Assembly (NCBI GenBank): GCA_019753285.1
Contig: JAIELD010000043.1
Span: forward strand, 1-64,000
Source: Beijerinckiaceae bacterium
GTDB taxonomy: Bacteria; Pseudomonadota; Alphaproteobacteria; Rhizobiales; Beijerinckiaceae
Direction: 5' to 3'
DNA: 64,000 bases
The notes beneath the pieces are model-generated. The model was not told the origin of the DNA. It ran no database searches and saw nothing but the letters and a program-made list of their open reading frames with translations. Every line of letters starts with the position of its first letter. Position 1 is the first letter of the stretch. This document shows, in pieces, positions 29,545-38,377 of this stretch. The translations under genes were made by a program, and so were the position numbers.

Positions 29545-29988
29545 TCAGCCCTTTTTCTTGTACATGGAGAGCATGCGTTCGGTGACGAGGAAGCCGCCGA
29601 ATATGTTCACGGAGGCGAGGATCAACGCCAGAAAACCGAAGATCTGCGCCAGACCCGAGGACTCGCCCGCAACGAGTTGCGTGCCAACGGCGAGCAGCGC
29701 GCCGACCACGATGACGGAGGAGATGGCGTTTGTGACGGACATCAGCGGCGTGTGGAGCGCCGGCGTCACGGACCAGACCACGTAATAACCGACGAAGATC
29801 GCCATCACGAAGATCGCAAGCCTGAACACGAACGGATCGACGGCACCACCGGTCGCCGCGTGCGCCACGGCGCCGGCCCCCGTTGCGATCTGGTCGACAT
29901 AGGCCTGCGCTTCCGCCGCGGATTGTGCGGCGGCGCGGGCAGCGAGCCTTGCCTGCTCGAGCGCCTGTTCTGGAGTGAGAGTCGCCAT
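29545..29988 (-). CDS. pntAB: NAD(P) transhydrogenase alpha subunit, membrane part (PntAB)
   Basis: A 147-residue membrane subunit. In alphaproteobacteria the E. coli PntA is split into a soluble NAD domain and this small four-helix piece. The N-terminal soluble part is alanine-rich (ALEQARLAARAAAQSAAEAQ); then come hydrophobic helices FRLAIFVMAIFVGYYVVWSV, TPLMSVTNAISSVIVVGALL and FGFLALILASVNIFGGFLVT, with the family's HTPLMSVTNAISS motif. It lies 12 bp after pntAA and 1 bp before pntB. Confidence 0.94.
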   Translation of the reverse strand: MATLTPEQALEQARLAARAAAQSAAEAQAYVDQIATGAGAVAHAATGGAVDPFVFRLAIFVMAIFVGYYVVWSVTPALHTPLMSVTNAISSVIVVGALLAVGTQLVAGESSGLAQIFGFLALILASVNIFGGFLVTERMLSMYKKKG

Positions 29989-30000
29989 GTGCGTGTCTCC

Positions 30001-31197
30001 TTAACCGTTCTGCGCCGCGCCATCGGGCGCAGGGGCGGCCGGCGATGGGTCGGGCTTTGAAGGTGTCTTGGGCTGGAAATTGGGGTGAACGACGAGGCCA
30101 TCGCGCGTCAGGCAGGTGGCTTTGACGAGTTCATCCTCGGGGTTGATCTCGAGCGCCTTCGTCTCCTTGCTGATCAGCGTCTCGGCGAAGGCATAAAGGT
30201 TCTTGGCGTAAAGGCTGGACGCGGTCGCGGCCATACGACCGGGCACGTTCTCGTAGCCGACGATCTTCACGCCGTTATGATCGACGATCTCGCCGGGGCG
30301 CGACAATTCGCAATTGCCACCGCGCTCGACCGCGAGATCGACGACGACCGAGCCGGGGCGCATCGATTCCACCATTGCGGTGCTCACGAGCTTCGGCGCA
30401 GGGCGGCCGGGGATAAGCGCGGTGGTGATAACCATGTCCTGCTTGGCGATGTGGGTGGCGACCAGCGCCGCCTGCTTTGCCTGGTACTCTTTCGACATCT
30501 CCTTGGCGTAGCCGCCGGATGTCTCGGCCTGCTTGAATTCCTCGTCCTCGACCGCGACGAACTTAGCGCCGAGCGACTCCACCTGCTCCTTGGTGGCGGG
30601 GCGCACATCGGTTGCGGTGACGACCGCACCGAGGCGGCGGGCGGTGGCGATCGCCTGGAGGCCGGCGACGCCGACACCCATGATGAAGACGCGCGCGGCG
30701 GGCACTGTACCTGCGGCCGTCATCATCATCGGAAAGGCGCGACCATAGACCGCCGATCCGTCGATGACAGCGCGATAGCCCGCGAGATTGGCCTGGCTCG
30801 AGAGCACGTCCATCACCTGGGCGCGCGTGATGCGGGGCATCAGTTCCATCGCAAAACTGATGATGCCAGCCTGCGCGATACGGGCAAGCTCTGCCTCATT
30901 GCCATAGGGGTCCATGATGGCGATGGCGGTCGCGCCGCTCTTGATCAGCGCGGTTTCCGCAGCGGTTGGCCGACGGACCTTGAGGACGAGGCCGGCGTCC
31001 TTCAGGGCCTCCTTGGCGGTCTTCGCGATGGCCGCGCCGGCCGCTTCATACTCCGCATTCGAGATGCCGGACGCTTTTCCGGCGTTAGACTGGACGGAGA
31101 CGCTGGCGCCGAGACCGATGAATTTCTTGACTGTTTCCGGAGTGGCGGCAACACGCGGTTCCCCGGCGGCGCTTTCGTCCACGATCGCAATTTTCAT
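30001..31197 (-). CDS. pntAA: NAD(P) transhydrogenase alpha subunit, soluble part (PntAA)
   Basis: A 398-residue soluble NAD(H)-binding subunit. MKIAIVDESAAGEPRVAATPETVKK is the family start, followed by the mobile-loop and AlaDh/PNT domain (RITRAQVMDVLSSQANLAGY; VFIMGVGVAGLQAIATARRLGAVV, a GxGxxG NAD site; MRPGSVVVDLAVERGGNCEL). The ORF is open to 31233. The last 25 residues are a proline-rich linker. It heads the pnt operon; the promoter should lie in the 287-bp region before the coxIV gene. Confidence 0.95.
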   Translation of the reverse strand: MKIAIVDESAAGEPRVAATPETVKKFIGLGASVSVQSNAGKASGISNAEYEAAGAAIAKTAKEALKDAGLVLKVRRPTAAETALIKSGATAIAIMDPYGNEAELARIAQAGIISFAMELMPRITRAQVMDVLSSQANLAGYRAVIDGSAVYGRAFPMMMTAAGTVPAARVFIMGVGVAGLQAIATARRLGAVVTATDVRPATKEQVESLGAKFVAVEDEEFKQAETSGGYAKEMSKEYQAKQAALVATHIAKQDMVITTALIPGRPAPKLVSTAMVESMRPGSVVVDLAVERGGNCELSRPGEIVDHNGVKIVGYENVPGRMAATASSLYAKNLYAFAETLISKETKALEINPEDELVKATCLTRDGLVVHPNFQPKTPSKPDPSPAAPAPDGAAQNG

Positions 31198-31370
31198 TTC
31201 ACCCCCGTCATCGCCTGGAGAGCCGTTCATCATGCAAGACCATGACGGGCCAATTCCGGCTGGATCGCTTCATATCGTTGATTGGATTATCTAAATGCGA
31301 TGAGCGCGATTGTCTTCAGATCCTTTTGGTCGCTTCCGTCAAGAGGGAATTAAGTCCCCCTGCCAAAACC

Positions 31371-31402
31371 GGCCGCAGTCATAAACACATTATTTTGCGG
31401 CC
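31371..31402 (-). terminator. Possible terminator after the coxIV gene
   Basis: GGCCGCA and TGCGGCC are complementary across an 18-nt loop, and on the minus strand the stem is followed by GGTTTTGG. Position, 83 nt after the coxIV stop, fits a terminator, but the T tract is poor. Confidence 0.4.
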
Positions 31403-31484
31403 TGCGCAAGAGAGCGGGACATTCGCCATCCGGCCGGAGCAGCGCCCGCTCAGCAGCACGCCCGACACGCAAGGTCCGGCCCGT

Positions 31485-31637
31485 TCAGCGCAGGAAAACG
31501 GCCATGAGGATCAACAGCACGACCACCGCAACCGATCCATACTTCACAAGGGTCGTGAAGCGGGCATAGGTCTTTTCGTGCTCCGCGTAATCCATTCCGT
31601 CGTCTCCGTGCGCCGGCGCGTGGTTGTGGTCGGCCAT
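31485..31637 (-). CDS. aa3-type cytochrome c oxidase subunit IV (50 aa)
   Basis: Too short for the ORF track. The 50-residue product reads MADHNHAPAHGDDGMDYAEH, EKTYARFTTLVKYGSVAVVV, LLILMAVFLR. This is the bacterial aa3-type cytochrome c oxidase subunit IV family: a short acidic head with the conserved MDYxEHEKTYxxF, then one transmembrane helix. GGAGA stands eight bases before the ATG on the minus strand. It lies 287 bp upstream of pntAA on the same strand, its usual place in Rhizobiales, although the oxidase itself is encoded elsewhere. Confidence 0.93.
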   Translation of the reverse strand: MADHNHAPAHGDDGMDYAEHEKTYARFTTLVKYGSVAVVVLLILMAVFLR

Positions 31638-31776
31638 CAATCGTCTCCAGTATCGCGAGGGCCCCGCCGCCCCCGTTCGGCCGGAGCGATAGCGTATCGG
31701 CGCGGCGGAGGCAATCGGCCATCAATCGCGGCGACAAACCACGCTTTCAGCGCTGCCGGGGCGTACCGCGCCACAC

Positions 31777-33138
31777 TCAGGAGAGCGGTCGCAATCCCGC
31801 CGTGGCGAGCGCCTGTGCTTGCCGCGCCTCGACCTCGGCCAGCGAGAAACTCTCGATGGCCTCGTTGAAGAGGCGGAAGAAATTGAGCCGCGCATCGAGA
31901 TGGAGGAAGACGCCGCCGAGGCCGATCGCCGCCCGATCCATGAACACGAACTCGCGCGGCACCGTCACCGGCCCCTTGACCTTCAGCGCCTGATGCACCT
32001 GGAACGCTTCGCGCCTGCCATATTCGCCAGGACTCACGCCGTCAGCAATCGTCCGCACACGATCATCGAGGATCGGGCCGTAGATGAATCGCGCCCAGAT
32101 GTTCAAGACGTCGATGAGGTCGTTGCTGAGTTTGCGGAACCCCCATGTCTCGTAGGCATGGACGATGCGGGCGCGGTCGTCGTTGAGAAGCCCGCGATAG
32201 AGGTCGACGACCCCACCGACGAATTTCGGCGGGAAGATGCGGATGCAGCCATAATCGAGCAGGTTGATGCCCTGTGGCGCTCCATCCGCCTCGAACACCG
32301 TGTAGTTGCCGAGATGCGGATCGCCATGGATGACGCCGAAATGCGAGAACGGACCCCACCATGCCTTGAACATGGCGGTGGCCAGCCGGTTGCGGTTCTC
32401 CTCCGTGTCGTCCTTGAAGGCGAGGATCTTGCGGCCTTCCAGCCAATCGAGCGCCAGGAGCCGGTGCGTCGACAGCTCAGGCCAGACCTTCGGCACCCGC
32501 ACCAGCGGCTCGTCCTTCAAAATGGCAGCATATAGCCGCGCATTGGCGGCCTCGTGGACATAGTCGAGCTCTTCGCGCACGCGCTCGCCGATCTCCTGCG
32601 AGATTTCACGCGTGTCGATGGCGCGGTCCATCTGGCGATGGATGGCGAACAGCACCTGCAACTGCTTGATGTCGGCTTCAACGGCGGACTGCATATCGGG
32701 ATATTGCAGCTTGCAGGCGATGGGCATGCCGGATTTCGTGACAGCCCTGTGGACCTGCCCGAGCGAGGCAGCGGCCGCCGGCGTCTTCTCGAAGCTCTGG
32801 AACCGGCTTTCCCACTGGGGCCCAAGCTCGGACATCATGCGCCGCTTGACGAAGGCCCAGCCCATGGGCGGCGCCTCGGACTGCAGCTTCTGCAGTTCCT
32901 CCGCGTATTCGGGCGGCAGCGCATCAGGGATGGTTGCGAGCAATTGCGCGACCTTCATAAGCGGGCCCTTGAGGCCGCCGAGCGCCTGGCTCAGCGCTGC
33001 CGCGCTGGAGGCGGCGTCCGATCCGCCGCCGAAGAGTCTGGCTCCCGCCATGCGCGCGGCCACACCGCCAATATTGACGCCGACATTGGCGTAACGCGCG
33101 GCGCGCGCGGAGAAACGGTTGCGTTCGTCATCCGTCAT
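31777..33138 (-). CDS. ABC1/UbiB (AarF)-family atypical kinase
   Basis: A 453-residue protein of the ABC1/ADCK/UbiB family, ATPase-kinase-like proteins linked to quinone biology. Visible: N-terminal extension LMKVAQLLATIPDALPPEY (where the family motif is KxGQ, here KVAQ), the alanine-rich nucleotide loop PAAAASLGQVHRA, the VAIK-like lysine in MPIACKLQYPD, the catalytic HGDPHLGNYTVF and DYG-type LLDYGCIRIFP. Unusually long C-terminal helical part for UbiB. No predicted membrane anchor at the C-terminus. Other ubiquinone genes are not nearby, so which quinone or lipid it serves is open. Confidence 0.88.
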   Translation of the reverse strand: MTDDERNRFSARAARYANVGVNIGGVAARMAGARLFGGGSDAASSAAALSQALGGLKGPLMKVAQLLATIPDALPPEYAEELQKLQSEAPPMGWAFVKRRMMSELGPQWESRFQSFEKTPAAAASLGQVHRAVTKSGMPIACKLQYPDMQSAVEADIKQLQVLFAIHRQMDRAIDTREISQEIGERVREELDYVHEAANARLYAAILKDEPLVRVPKVWPELSTHRLLALDWLEGRKILAFKDDTEENRNRLATAMFKAWWGPFSHFGVIHGDPHLGNYTVFEADGAPQGINLLDYGCIRIFPPKFVGGVVDLYRGLLNDDRARIVHAYETWGFRKLSNDLIDVLNIWARFIYGPILDDRVRTIADGVSPGEYGRREAFQVHQALKVKGPVTVPREFVFMDRAAIGLGGVFLHLDARLNFFRLFNEAIESFSLAEVEARQAQALATAGLRPLS

Positions 33139-33242
33139 TCAATCATCACCAAGGTTGCCTTCGACATGGGCCCAAGTTGGTATCACGAGACGTGGAAGCG
33201 CCATGGGCTCGCGACACCAGGCCGCATGCGAAGCTGGATGCG

Positions 33243-33875
33243 TCAGGCGATGTTCGCGCACGCGGTGCGCACGACGCCGCTCGTCTCCATTCCCCGCCAC
33301 GCAACGGCGAGCGACCCGTTCATGTCGATGGCACGGCAGGCATCTTCGATGACATACGTCGCAAAGCCCGCTCGCCGCGCATCGATCGCGGTCCAGGCGA
33401 CGCAATAATCGGTGGCGAGCCCCGCACAGAACACACGCCTGAAGCCCCGCTCGTTCAAATATCCCGCCAATCCCGTGGGCGTGCGTCTATCGGCCTCCAT
33501 GAAGGCCGAATAGCTGTCGATGCCGGCATGATGTCCCTTGCGGATGACGAGTTCGGCCCGCGCTGTTTCCAGCCGGTCGGAGATCGCTGCGCCGCGCGTT
33601 CCCTGCACGCAGTGGTCCGGCCAAAGCACCTGCGTCCCATAGGATAGTTCGACTGTCGAAAACGGCATCGTTCCCGCATGCGAAGACGCGAAGGAGATGT
33701 GGCCCGGCGTGTGCCAGTCCTGCGTCAACACGACATGCGCGAAACGCCGCATCAATCCGTTGATCGGGTCGATCACCTCGTCCCCGTTCGCCACGGCCAA
33801 GGCGCCACCGGGCAGGAAATCGTTCTGCACATCGACAACGATCAGAACGTCGGCGTCATCGAGATCGATAATCAT
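33243..33875 (-). CDS. pncA: Nicotinamidase (PncA-like)
   Basis: A 210-residue isochorismatase-fold hydrolase converting nicotinamide to nicotinate in NAD salvage. The catalytic aspartate lies in LIVVDVQNDFLPGGALAV, the metal-binding region in QDWHTPGHISFASSH, the lysine in VIRKGHHAGIDSYSAF and the nucleophilic cysteine in GLATDYCVAWTAIDA. All catalytic residues are intact. It is not in an operon with other NAD genes here, though the transhydrogenase operon is 2 kb away. Confidence 0.92.
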   Translation of the reverse strand: MIIDLDDADVLIVVDVQNDFLPGGALAVANGDEVIDPINGLMRRFAHVVLTQDWHTPGHISFASSHAGTMPFSTVELSYGTQVLWPDHCVQGTRGAAISDRLETARAELVIRKGHHAGIDSYSAFMEADRRTPTGLAGYLNERGFRRVFCAGLATDYCVAWTAIDARRAGFATYVIEDACRAIDMNGSLAVAWRGMETSGVVRTACANIA

Positions 33876-33940
33876 GGCGCTTGCAAATCCCTGATCGTGT
33901 TGGAGGCGCAGCGGTTGCGAGGCCTACCGTGAGGTAACGC

Positions 33941-33977
33941 TTGTTTGTCTGACCAGACAATGTTATTACATGTGTAA
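33941..33977 (+). promoter_or_regulatory. Promoter and two palindromic operators of the toxin-antitoxin module
   Basis: Two palindromes lie just before the antitoxin gene: TTGTCTG-AC-CAGACAA (33945-33960, perfect 7-bp arms) and TTACA-TG-TGTAA (33966-33977). They overlap a plausible sigma70 promoter, TTGTTT (33941-33946) and TATTAC (33964-33969) at 17-bp spacing. This is the arrangement expected if the antitoxin (with toxin) represses its own promoter. Confidence 0.65.
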
Positions 33978-33991
33978 GAACAGGAAATGCT

Positions 33992-34249
33992 ATGAACAAT
34001 CTACATGACGCGAAGGAACGCGACCACACCACTTTGAAGGTGGTTCAGATCGGCAACTCGCTCGGAGTAGTACTGCCGCGTGACGTGCTGGACGAACTCA
34101 ACGTCGCAAAGGGCGACAAACTGTTCATCACACGGTCTCCGGAGGGCTATCGCGTCACCCGTACCGATCCTGATTTCGAACGCCGAATGGCTCTTGCCCG
34201 CGAGATCATGCGTCGCCGGCATGCTGTTCTGCGAGAACTCGCAAAATAA
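33992..34249 (+). CDS. AbrB/MazE-family antitoxin
   Basis: An 85-residue DNA-binding antitoxin. The swapped-hairpin AbrB/SpoVT fold is clear in the first 55 residues (TLKVVQIGNSLGVVLPRDVL, ELNVAKGDKLFITRSPEGYR). The C-terminal helix (FERRMALAREIMRRRHAVLR) is basic and would contact the toxin. AGGAAA precedes the ATG. It lies 12 bp before a doc toxin gene, so this is an AbrB-Doc pairing rather than the Phd-Doc of phage P1. The upstream palindromes are its likely binding sites. Confidence 0.88.
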   Translation: MNNLHDAKERDHTTLKVVQIGNSLGVVLPRDVLDELNVAKGDKLFITRSPEGYRVTRTDPDFERRMALAREIMRRRHAVLRELAK

Positions 34250-34261
34250 TTCGAGCCAATT

Positions 34262-34684
34262 ATGGTCAACTGGAACTGGCTCGACCGGGAGATTATCCTG
34301 GCGATCCATGAAGAGCAGCTGGCTCAGCATGGAGGCGGCGTCGGCCTGCGTGATGACGGTCTTCTCATGTCTGCGCTGTCGCGGCCGATCAATTTCGCCA
34401 GTTACGAACCTGACGCAACCATCTTTCGGCTGGCAGCCTCCTATGCTTATGGGATCGCTCGCAACCATCCCTTCATCGATGGAAACAAGCGCACCGCCTT
34501 CGTAGCGATGGAACTTTTTCTTCTCGATCATGGCTGGCTGCTGACGGCCGAGGATGGAGACGCGGTCCTCACTTTTCTCGCGCTTGCGTCAGGCGAGCTT
34601 GAAGAGGATCGTCTTGCCGATTGGATCGAGCACCATGCGCGCCGGATCGATCAGCGGCTTACTCCATCCCTTCAAGCTCAATGA
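34262..34684 (+). CDS. doc: Doc-family toxin (death-on-curing, Fic fold)
   Basis: A 140-residue Fic/Doc protein. The active-site loop HPFIDGNKRTA (H69 to A79) has the lysine that in phage P1 Doc redirects the Fic fold from AMP transfer to phosphorylation of EF-Tu, together with a glycine found in classical Fic loops. The N-terminal helix (LDREIILAIHEEQLAQHGG, followed by LRDDGLLMSALSRP) is the usual Doc start. It would halt translation when freed from its antitoxin. The last 26 bp overlap the end of pepF on the opposite strand. All key residues are present, so it is probably functional. Confidence 0.9.
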   Translation: MVNWNWLDREIILAIHEEQLAQHGGGVGLRDDGLLMSALSRPINFASYEPDATIFRLAASYAYGIARNHPFIDGNKRTAFVAMELFLLDHGWLLTAEDGDAVLTFLALASGELEEDRLADWIEHHARRIDQRLTPSLQAQ

Positions 34685-36497
34685 TCATGCCCTCGATCAG
34701 GTTGAGGCCCACCTGCCAGAAGCCCGGATCCTTCGCATCGAGCCCGAACGGCGCGAGCAGTTCGGAGTGGTGCTTCGTGCCGCCTGCAGCGAGCATGGCG
34801 AGATAGCGCTCTGCAAAGCCGGCATCGGCCTTCTGATAGACGCCGTAGAGCGAGTTCACGAGGCAATCGCCGAAGGCGTAGGCATAGACATAGAACGGCG
34901 AGTGGATGAAGTGCGGAATGTAGGACCAGAACACCTCGTAGCCGTCATGGAAACGGATCGCCGGGCCGAGGCTTTCCGCCTGGACGCTCATCCAGATGTC
35001 GTTGATGCGCTCCGCCGTAAGCTCTCCATCCTTGCGCGCGACATGGATCTTGCGCTCGAAACTGTAAAAGGCGATCTGGCGCACGACCGTGTTGATCATG
35101 TCCTCGACCTTGCCGGCGAGAAGCGCCTTGCGGGCTTTCCTGTCGCTGGTATTGGCGAGGATCCGCCGGAAGGTCAGCATCTCGCCGAACACGCTCGCCG
35201 TCTCGGCGAGCGTCAGCGGGGTTGGGGCCATCAGCGCACCCTGCCCGGCGGCCAGCACCTGGTGCACGCCATGGCCGAGCTCATGCGCCAGCGTCATCAC
35301 ATCGCGCGGCTTTCCCTGATAATTGACGAGCACGTAAGGATGGCTCGACGGCACGGTCGGATGCGCGAAGGCGCCCGGTGACTTGCCCGGGCGAACAGGA
35401 GCATCGATCCAGCCCTCGTTGAAGAAGCGCATGGCGATGTCGGCCATCTGCGGGCTGAAGCCGCGATAGGCGGTGAGCACCATGTCGCGCGCCTCGGCCC
35501 ACGGGATCACCTTCTGTTCGACCTTTGGCAGCGGCGCATTGCGGTCCCAATGGTCGAGCTGCTCCTTGCCGAACCAGCGGGCCTTCAACTTGTAATAGCG
35601 GTGTGACAGCCGCGGATAAGCCTCGTGCACCGCGCCGACCAGCGCATCGACCACCTCGCGCTCGACACGGTTGGCGAGATGCCTGCTGTCGGCGACATCC
35701 TCAAAGCCGCGCCAGCGATCGGCGATCTCCTTGTCCTTGATCAGCGTGTTCGTGATGAGCGAGAAGGTCCGCGCATTGGCCTTCAGCGTTTTCGCGAGCG
35801 CTTCCGACGCTTTCCTGCGCGTCACGGCATCCGTGTCCTGAAGCCTGTTCAAGGTCGGCTCCAGCGCGAGTTGCTCGCCGTCGATCTCGAAGCGGAGCGA
35901 CGACATCGTCTCGTCGAACAGCCTGTTCCACGCAGCCCTGCCTGTCACAGATTTTTCGTGCAGCAGTTGCTCGAGCCGGTCGTCGAGTTGGTAGCGCTTT
36001 TCCTTGCGGATGTCCTCGAGCCAGGGGCGGTAGTGCGACAGAGGCTCTTGCGCCGCGAGCGCGTCGAGCAGCGCATCTTCGATCCTGTTGAGTTCGAGCG
36101 TCAGGAACAGCAGGTCGGAGCTCGCCGCGGTCACCTTCTCCTGCGCGTCACCATAGAATTTCCCGCGCTTTGGATCGCTGGTGTCGACGGCGTAGTTCAA
36201 GCCGGCATAGGACATGATCCGCCCGAGCCTGTCCTCGATCCGCTCATAGTCGGCGATGGCGTCGAACAGGCGCTGGCCGCCGTCGGGCGCGCGGGCGATC
36301 TCCTCGAGCCGACCCTTATAGGTCGTGAAGAAGCGCTTTGATTCGCTCAGCCCCTGTTCGAGGTCGAGAGCGAATTCGGCCGACTCCATTCCCGGATAAA
36401 GATGCTCCAGCTTCCATTCCGGCAAAGGCCCGATGGCGCCGGCGCTCGTTTCGGCGGGCTGGCTCGGGGCAAAAACGGAAACGGGCGACCGATGCAT
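34659..36497 (-). CDS. pepF: M3-family oligoendopeptidase F
   Basis: A 612-residue zinc metallopeptidase of the M3B family that degrades short peptides in the cytoplasm. The zinc site HELGHGVHQ is intact at about residue 395, with the downstream glutamate in LAETASVFGEMLTF, and the family's HDGYEVFWSYIPHF and VYAYAFGDCLVNSLY substrate-binding region near the C-terminus. No signal peptide. Its 3' end overlaps the doc toxin gene by 26 bp, tail to tail. It is divergent from an NtrC-like regulator across 275 bp. Confidence 0.93.
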   Translation of the reverse strand: MHRSPVSVFAPSQPAETSAGAIGPLPEWKLEHLYPGMESAEFALDLEQGLSESKRFFTTYKGRLEEIARAPDGGQRLFDAIADYERIEDRLGRIMSYAGLNYAVDTSDPKRGKFYGDAQEKVTAASSDLLFLTLELNRIEDALLDALAAQEPLSHYRPWLEDIRKEKRYQLDDRLEQLLHEKSVTGRAAWNRLFDETMSSLRFEIDGEQLALEPTLNRLQDTDAVTRRKASEALAKTLKANARTFSLITNTLIKDKEIADRWRGFEDVADSRHLANRVEREVVDALVGAVHEAYPRLSHRYYKLKARWFGKEQLDHWDRNAPLPKVEQKVIPWAEARDMVLTAYRGFSPQMADIAMRFFNEGWIDAPVRPGKSPGAFAHPTVPSSHPYVLVNYQGKPRDVMTLAHELGHGVHQVLAAGQGALMAPTPLTLAETASVFGEMLTFRRILANTSDRKARKALLAGKVEDMINTVVRQIAFYSFERKIHVARKDGELTAERINDIWMSVQAESLGPAIRFHDGYEVFWSYIPHFIHSPFYVYAYAFGDCLVNSLYGVYQKADAGFAERYLAMLAAGGTKHHSELLAPFGLDAKDPGFWQVGLNLIEGMIIELEGME

Positions 36498-36649
36498 CAG
36501 TTCATTCTCTCCGCAGTGATGGACTTGCCGTTCTTATGTGGCGTCCCTCCTGTCCGTTGCAACCTTTTTTGCCCGTCGCAACCTTTTTCGGGAGCCGCCT
36601 GCGCCCGGTTTTTCTTTTCGGCCCTTCGTCGGCAAAAACGTTGGTGCAT

Positions 36650-36664
36650 TTAACAGCCTGTTTA
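36650..36664. promoter_or_regulatory. Weak CtrA-like box (one mismatch) in the pepF/regulator divergent gap
   Basis: TTAA-CAGCCTG-TTTA matches TTAA-N7-TTAA with one mismatch. It lies 109 bp upstream of the NtrC-like regulator. On its own it is weak evidence. The 275-bp gap also contains two direct copies of GTYGCAACCTTTTT with 19-bp period (36556-36588) and nothing else I can name. Confidence 0.3.
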
Positions 36665-36772
36665 CGGCTTTTGCGCAGGATGCACCAATTCGACACACAT
36701 GATGCCCGATAGAATTCGCCGCATAAAACAAATTGTTAGCAAAAAGCTACAGCGTTCAAGGACTTCTGGCCG

Positions 36773-38299
36773 ATGGCCTCGACTATCCTGATTGCGGATG
36801 ACGACCCCATTCAGCGCCGACTGCTGACGGAAATGGTAAAACGGTTCGGTTACGAGCCGATCACTGCGGAAAACGGCACGATCGCCCTTGAGATTCTCAA
36901 AAGCGACAGCGGCCCCAAGATCGACGTTGCGATCCTCGACCTCGTGATGCCGGAACTCGACGGCATGGGCGTGCTCACCGCCATGCGCCAGCAGGACATC
37001 GCGGTACCCGTCGTCGTGCAGACCTCGCATGGATCGATCGAGGCGGTGATCTCGGCGATGCGGGCCGGCGCGACCGATTTCGTGGTGAAGCCGGTCGGTG
37101 CGGAGCGGCTGCAGGTTTCGATCAAGAACGCGCTGCGCGTCGAAGCGCTCGAAGGCGAGATCCGCCGCATCAACCGGCGCGCCGCCGGCCTTCTTACCTT
37201 CCGCGATCTCGTGACGCGTTCGGCCGAGATGGAGCGCGTGATCAGGCTCGGCGAACGCGCCGCCAAATCCGCGATCCCCGTGCTGCTCGAGGGCGAGTCA
37301 GGCGTTGGCAAGGAGGTGATCGCGCGGGCCATCCAGGGTGGCTCCGACAGGCGCGGCAAGCCGTTCGTCATCGTCAATTGCGGAGCGATCCCGCAGAATC
37401 TGATCGAGAGCATCCTGTTCGGCCACGAGAAGGGCTCGTTCACCGGCGCAACCGAAAAGCATGTCGGCAAATTCGTCGAGGCGAATGGCGGCACGCTGTT
37501 TCTCGACGAGGTCGGCGAATTGCCGCTGGAGGCGCAGGTCAAGCTCCTGCGCGCCATTCAGGAAGGCGAGGTCGATCCGGTCGGCGGCCGCAAATCGATC
37601 AAGGTCGATATCAGGCTCATATCGGCGACCAACGCCAACCTGATCGAGGCGGTGAAGCAGGGCCGGTTCCGCGAGGACCTCTATTACCGGCTCAATGTCT
37701 TTCCCATCGGCATCCCGCCGCTGCGCTTCCGCCGCGATGACATTCCGGACCTTGCCCGCCGCTTCCTGGCACGCTTCGCCGCGGAAGAAGGCAAGGCCAT
37801 TCGCGGCATCTCCGCGGAAGCGCTCGCCCTCATCACGCAGTTCTCCTGGCCGGGCAATGTGCGCCAGCTCGAGAACGCGATGTTCCGCGCCGTGGTGCTC
37901 TGCGACAGCGACGAACTTTCGGTGCTCGACTTCCCGCAGATCGCCGCCCATGTCGACGGCTTCGACGTTCGCATTCCGGCGCTCCCCACCCCGAAGGCTC
38001 CGCCGGCCTACGAGCCGATGCGGGAGGTCGTGCAGGTGCCGGTCCGCGATCCCAACGCCGTCGCGCTCATCGACGTGAAGGGCGATCTTAGAAAGCTCGA
38101 CGATGTCGAGGGCGAGACAATCAAATTCGCGATCGACTATTATCGCGGGCAGATGTCGAAGGTGGCGCGCAAGCTGGGCATCGGCCGCTCGACGCTCTAT
38201 CGGAAATTGAAGGAGCTCGGCCTCGCCGACGACATCCCCGATCTTGCCGGCGAAAGCGATGCAGATCAGCCACGCAGCGACAAAACCCGCGCGGCCTGA
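36773..38299 (+). CDS. NtrC-family sigma54-dependent response regulator
   Basis: A 508-residue regulator: receiver domain (D10, D11, phospho-acceptor D56 in [14 protein letters not shown]106), AAA+ domain with Walker A GESGVGKE (174-181), the sigma54-contact loop GSFTGA (221-226, instead of the usual GAFTGA), Walker [14 protein letters not shown], and a C-terminal Fis-type helix-turn-helix ([20 protein letters not shown]). It would activate sigma54 promoters when phosphorylated. No histidine kinase is adjacent, so it is an orphan here. It is followed after 78 bp by an L,D-transpeptidase gene on the same strand. The serine in the loop may tune or weaken sigma54 contact. Confidence 0.92.
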   Translation: MASTILIADDDPIQRRLLTEMVKRFGYEPITAENGTIALEILKSDSGPKIDVAILDLVMPELDGMGVLTAMRQQDIAVPVVVQTSHGSIEAVISAMRAGATDFVVKPVGAERLQVSIKNALRVEALEGEIRRINRRAAGLLTFRDLVTRSAEMERVIRLGERAAKSAIPVLLEGESGVGKEVIARAIQGGSDRRGKPFVIVNCGAIPQNLIESILFGHEKGSFTGATEKHVGKFVEANGGTLFLDEVGELPLEAQVKLLRAIQEGEVDPVGGRKSIKVDIRLISATNANLIEAVKQGRFREDLYYRLNVFPIGIPPLRFRRDDIPDLARRFLARFAAEEGKAIRGISAEALALITQFSWPGNVRQLENAMFRAVVLCDSDELSVLDFPQIAAHVDGFDVRIPALPTPKAPPAYEPMREVVQVPVRDPNAVALIDVKGDLRKLDDVEGETIKFAIDYYRGQMSKVARKLGIGRSTLYRKLKELGLADDIPDLAGESDADQPRSDKTRAA

Positions 38300-38377
38300 A
38301 CGCAAAATCCGGCGGGACGCCTTGTGCGCCCCGCGTCTTGGATTATCGAATGAATCGAAATCGTTGGGAGAGTCGGC

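Noticed and set aside
28464-29585. 373-codon plus-strand ORF
   Set aside because: Antisense of pntB; composition is biased to H, D, R and E as in other shadows.
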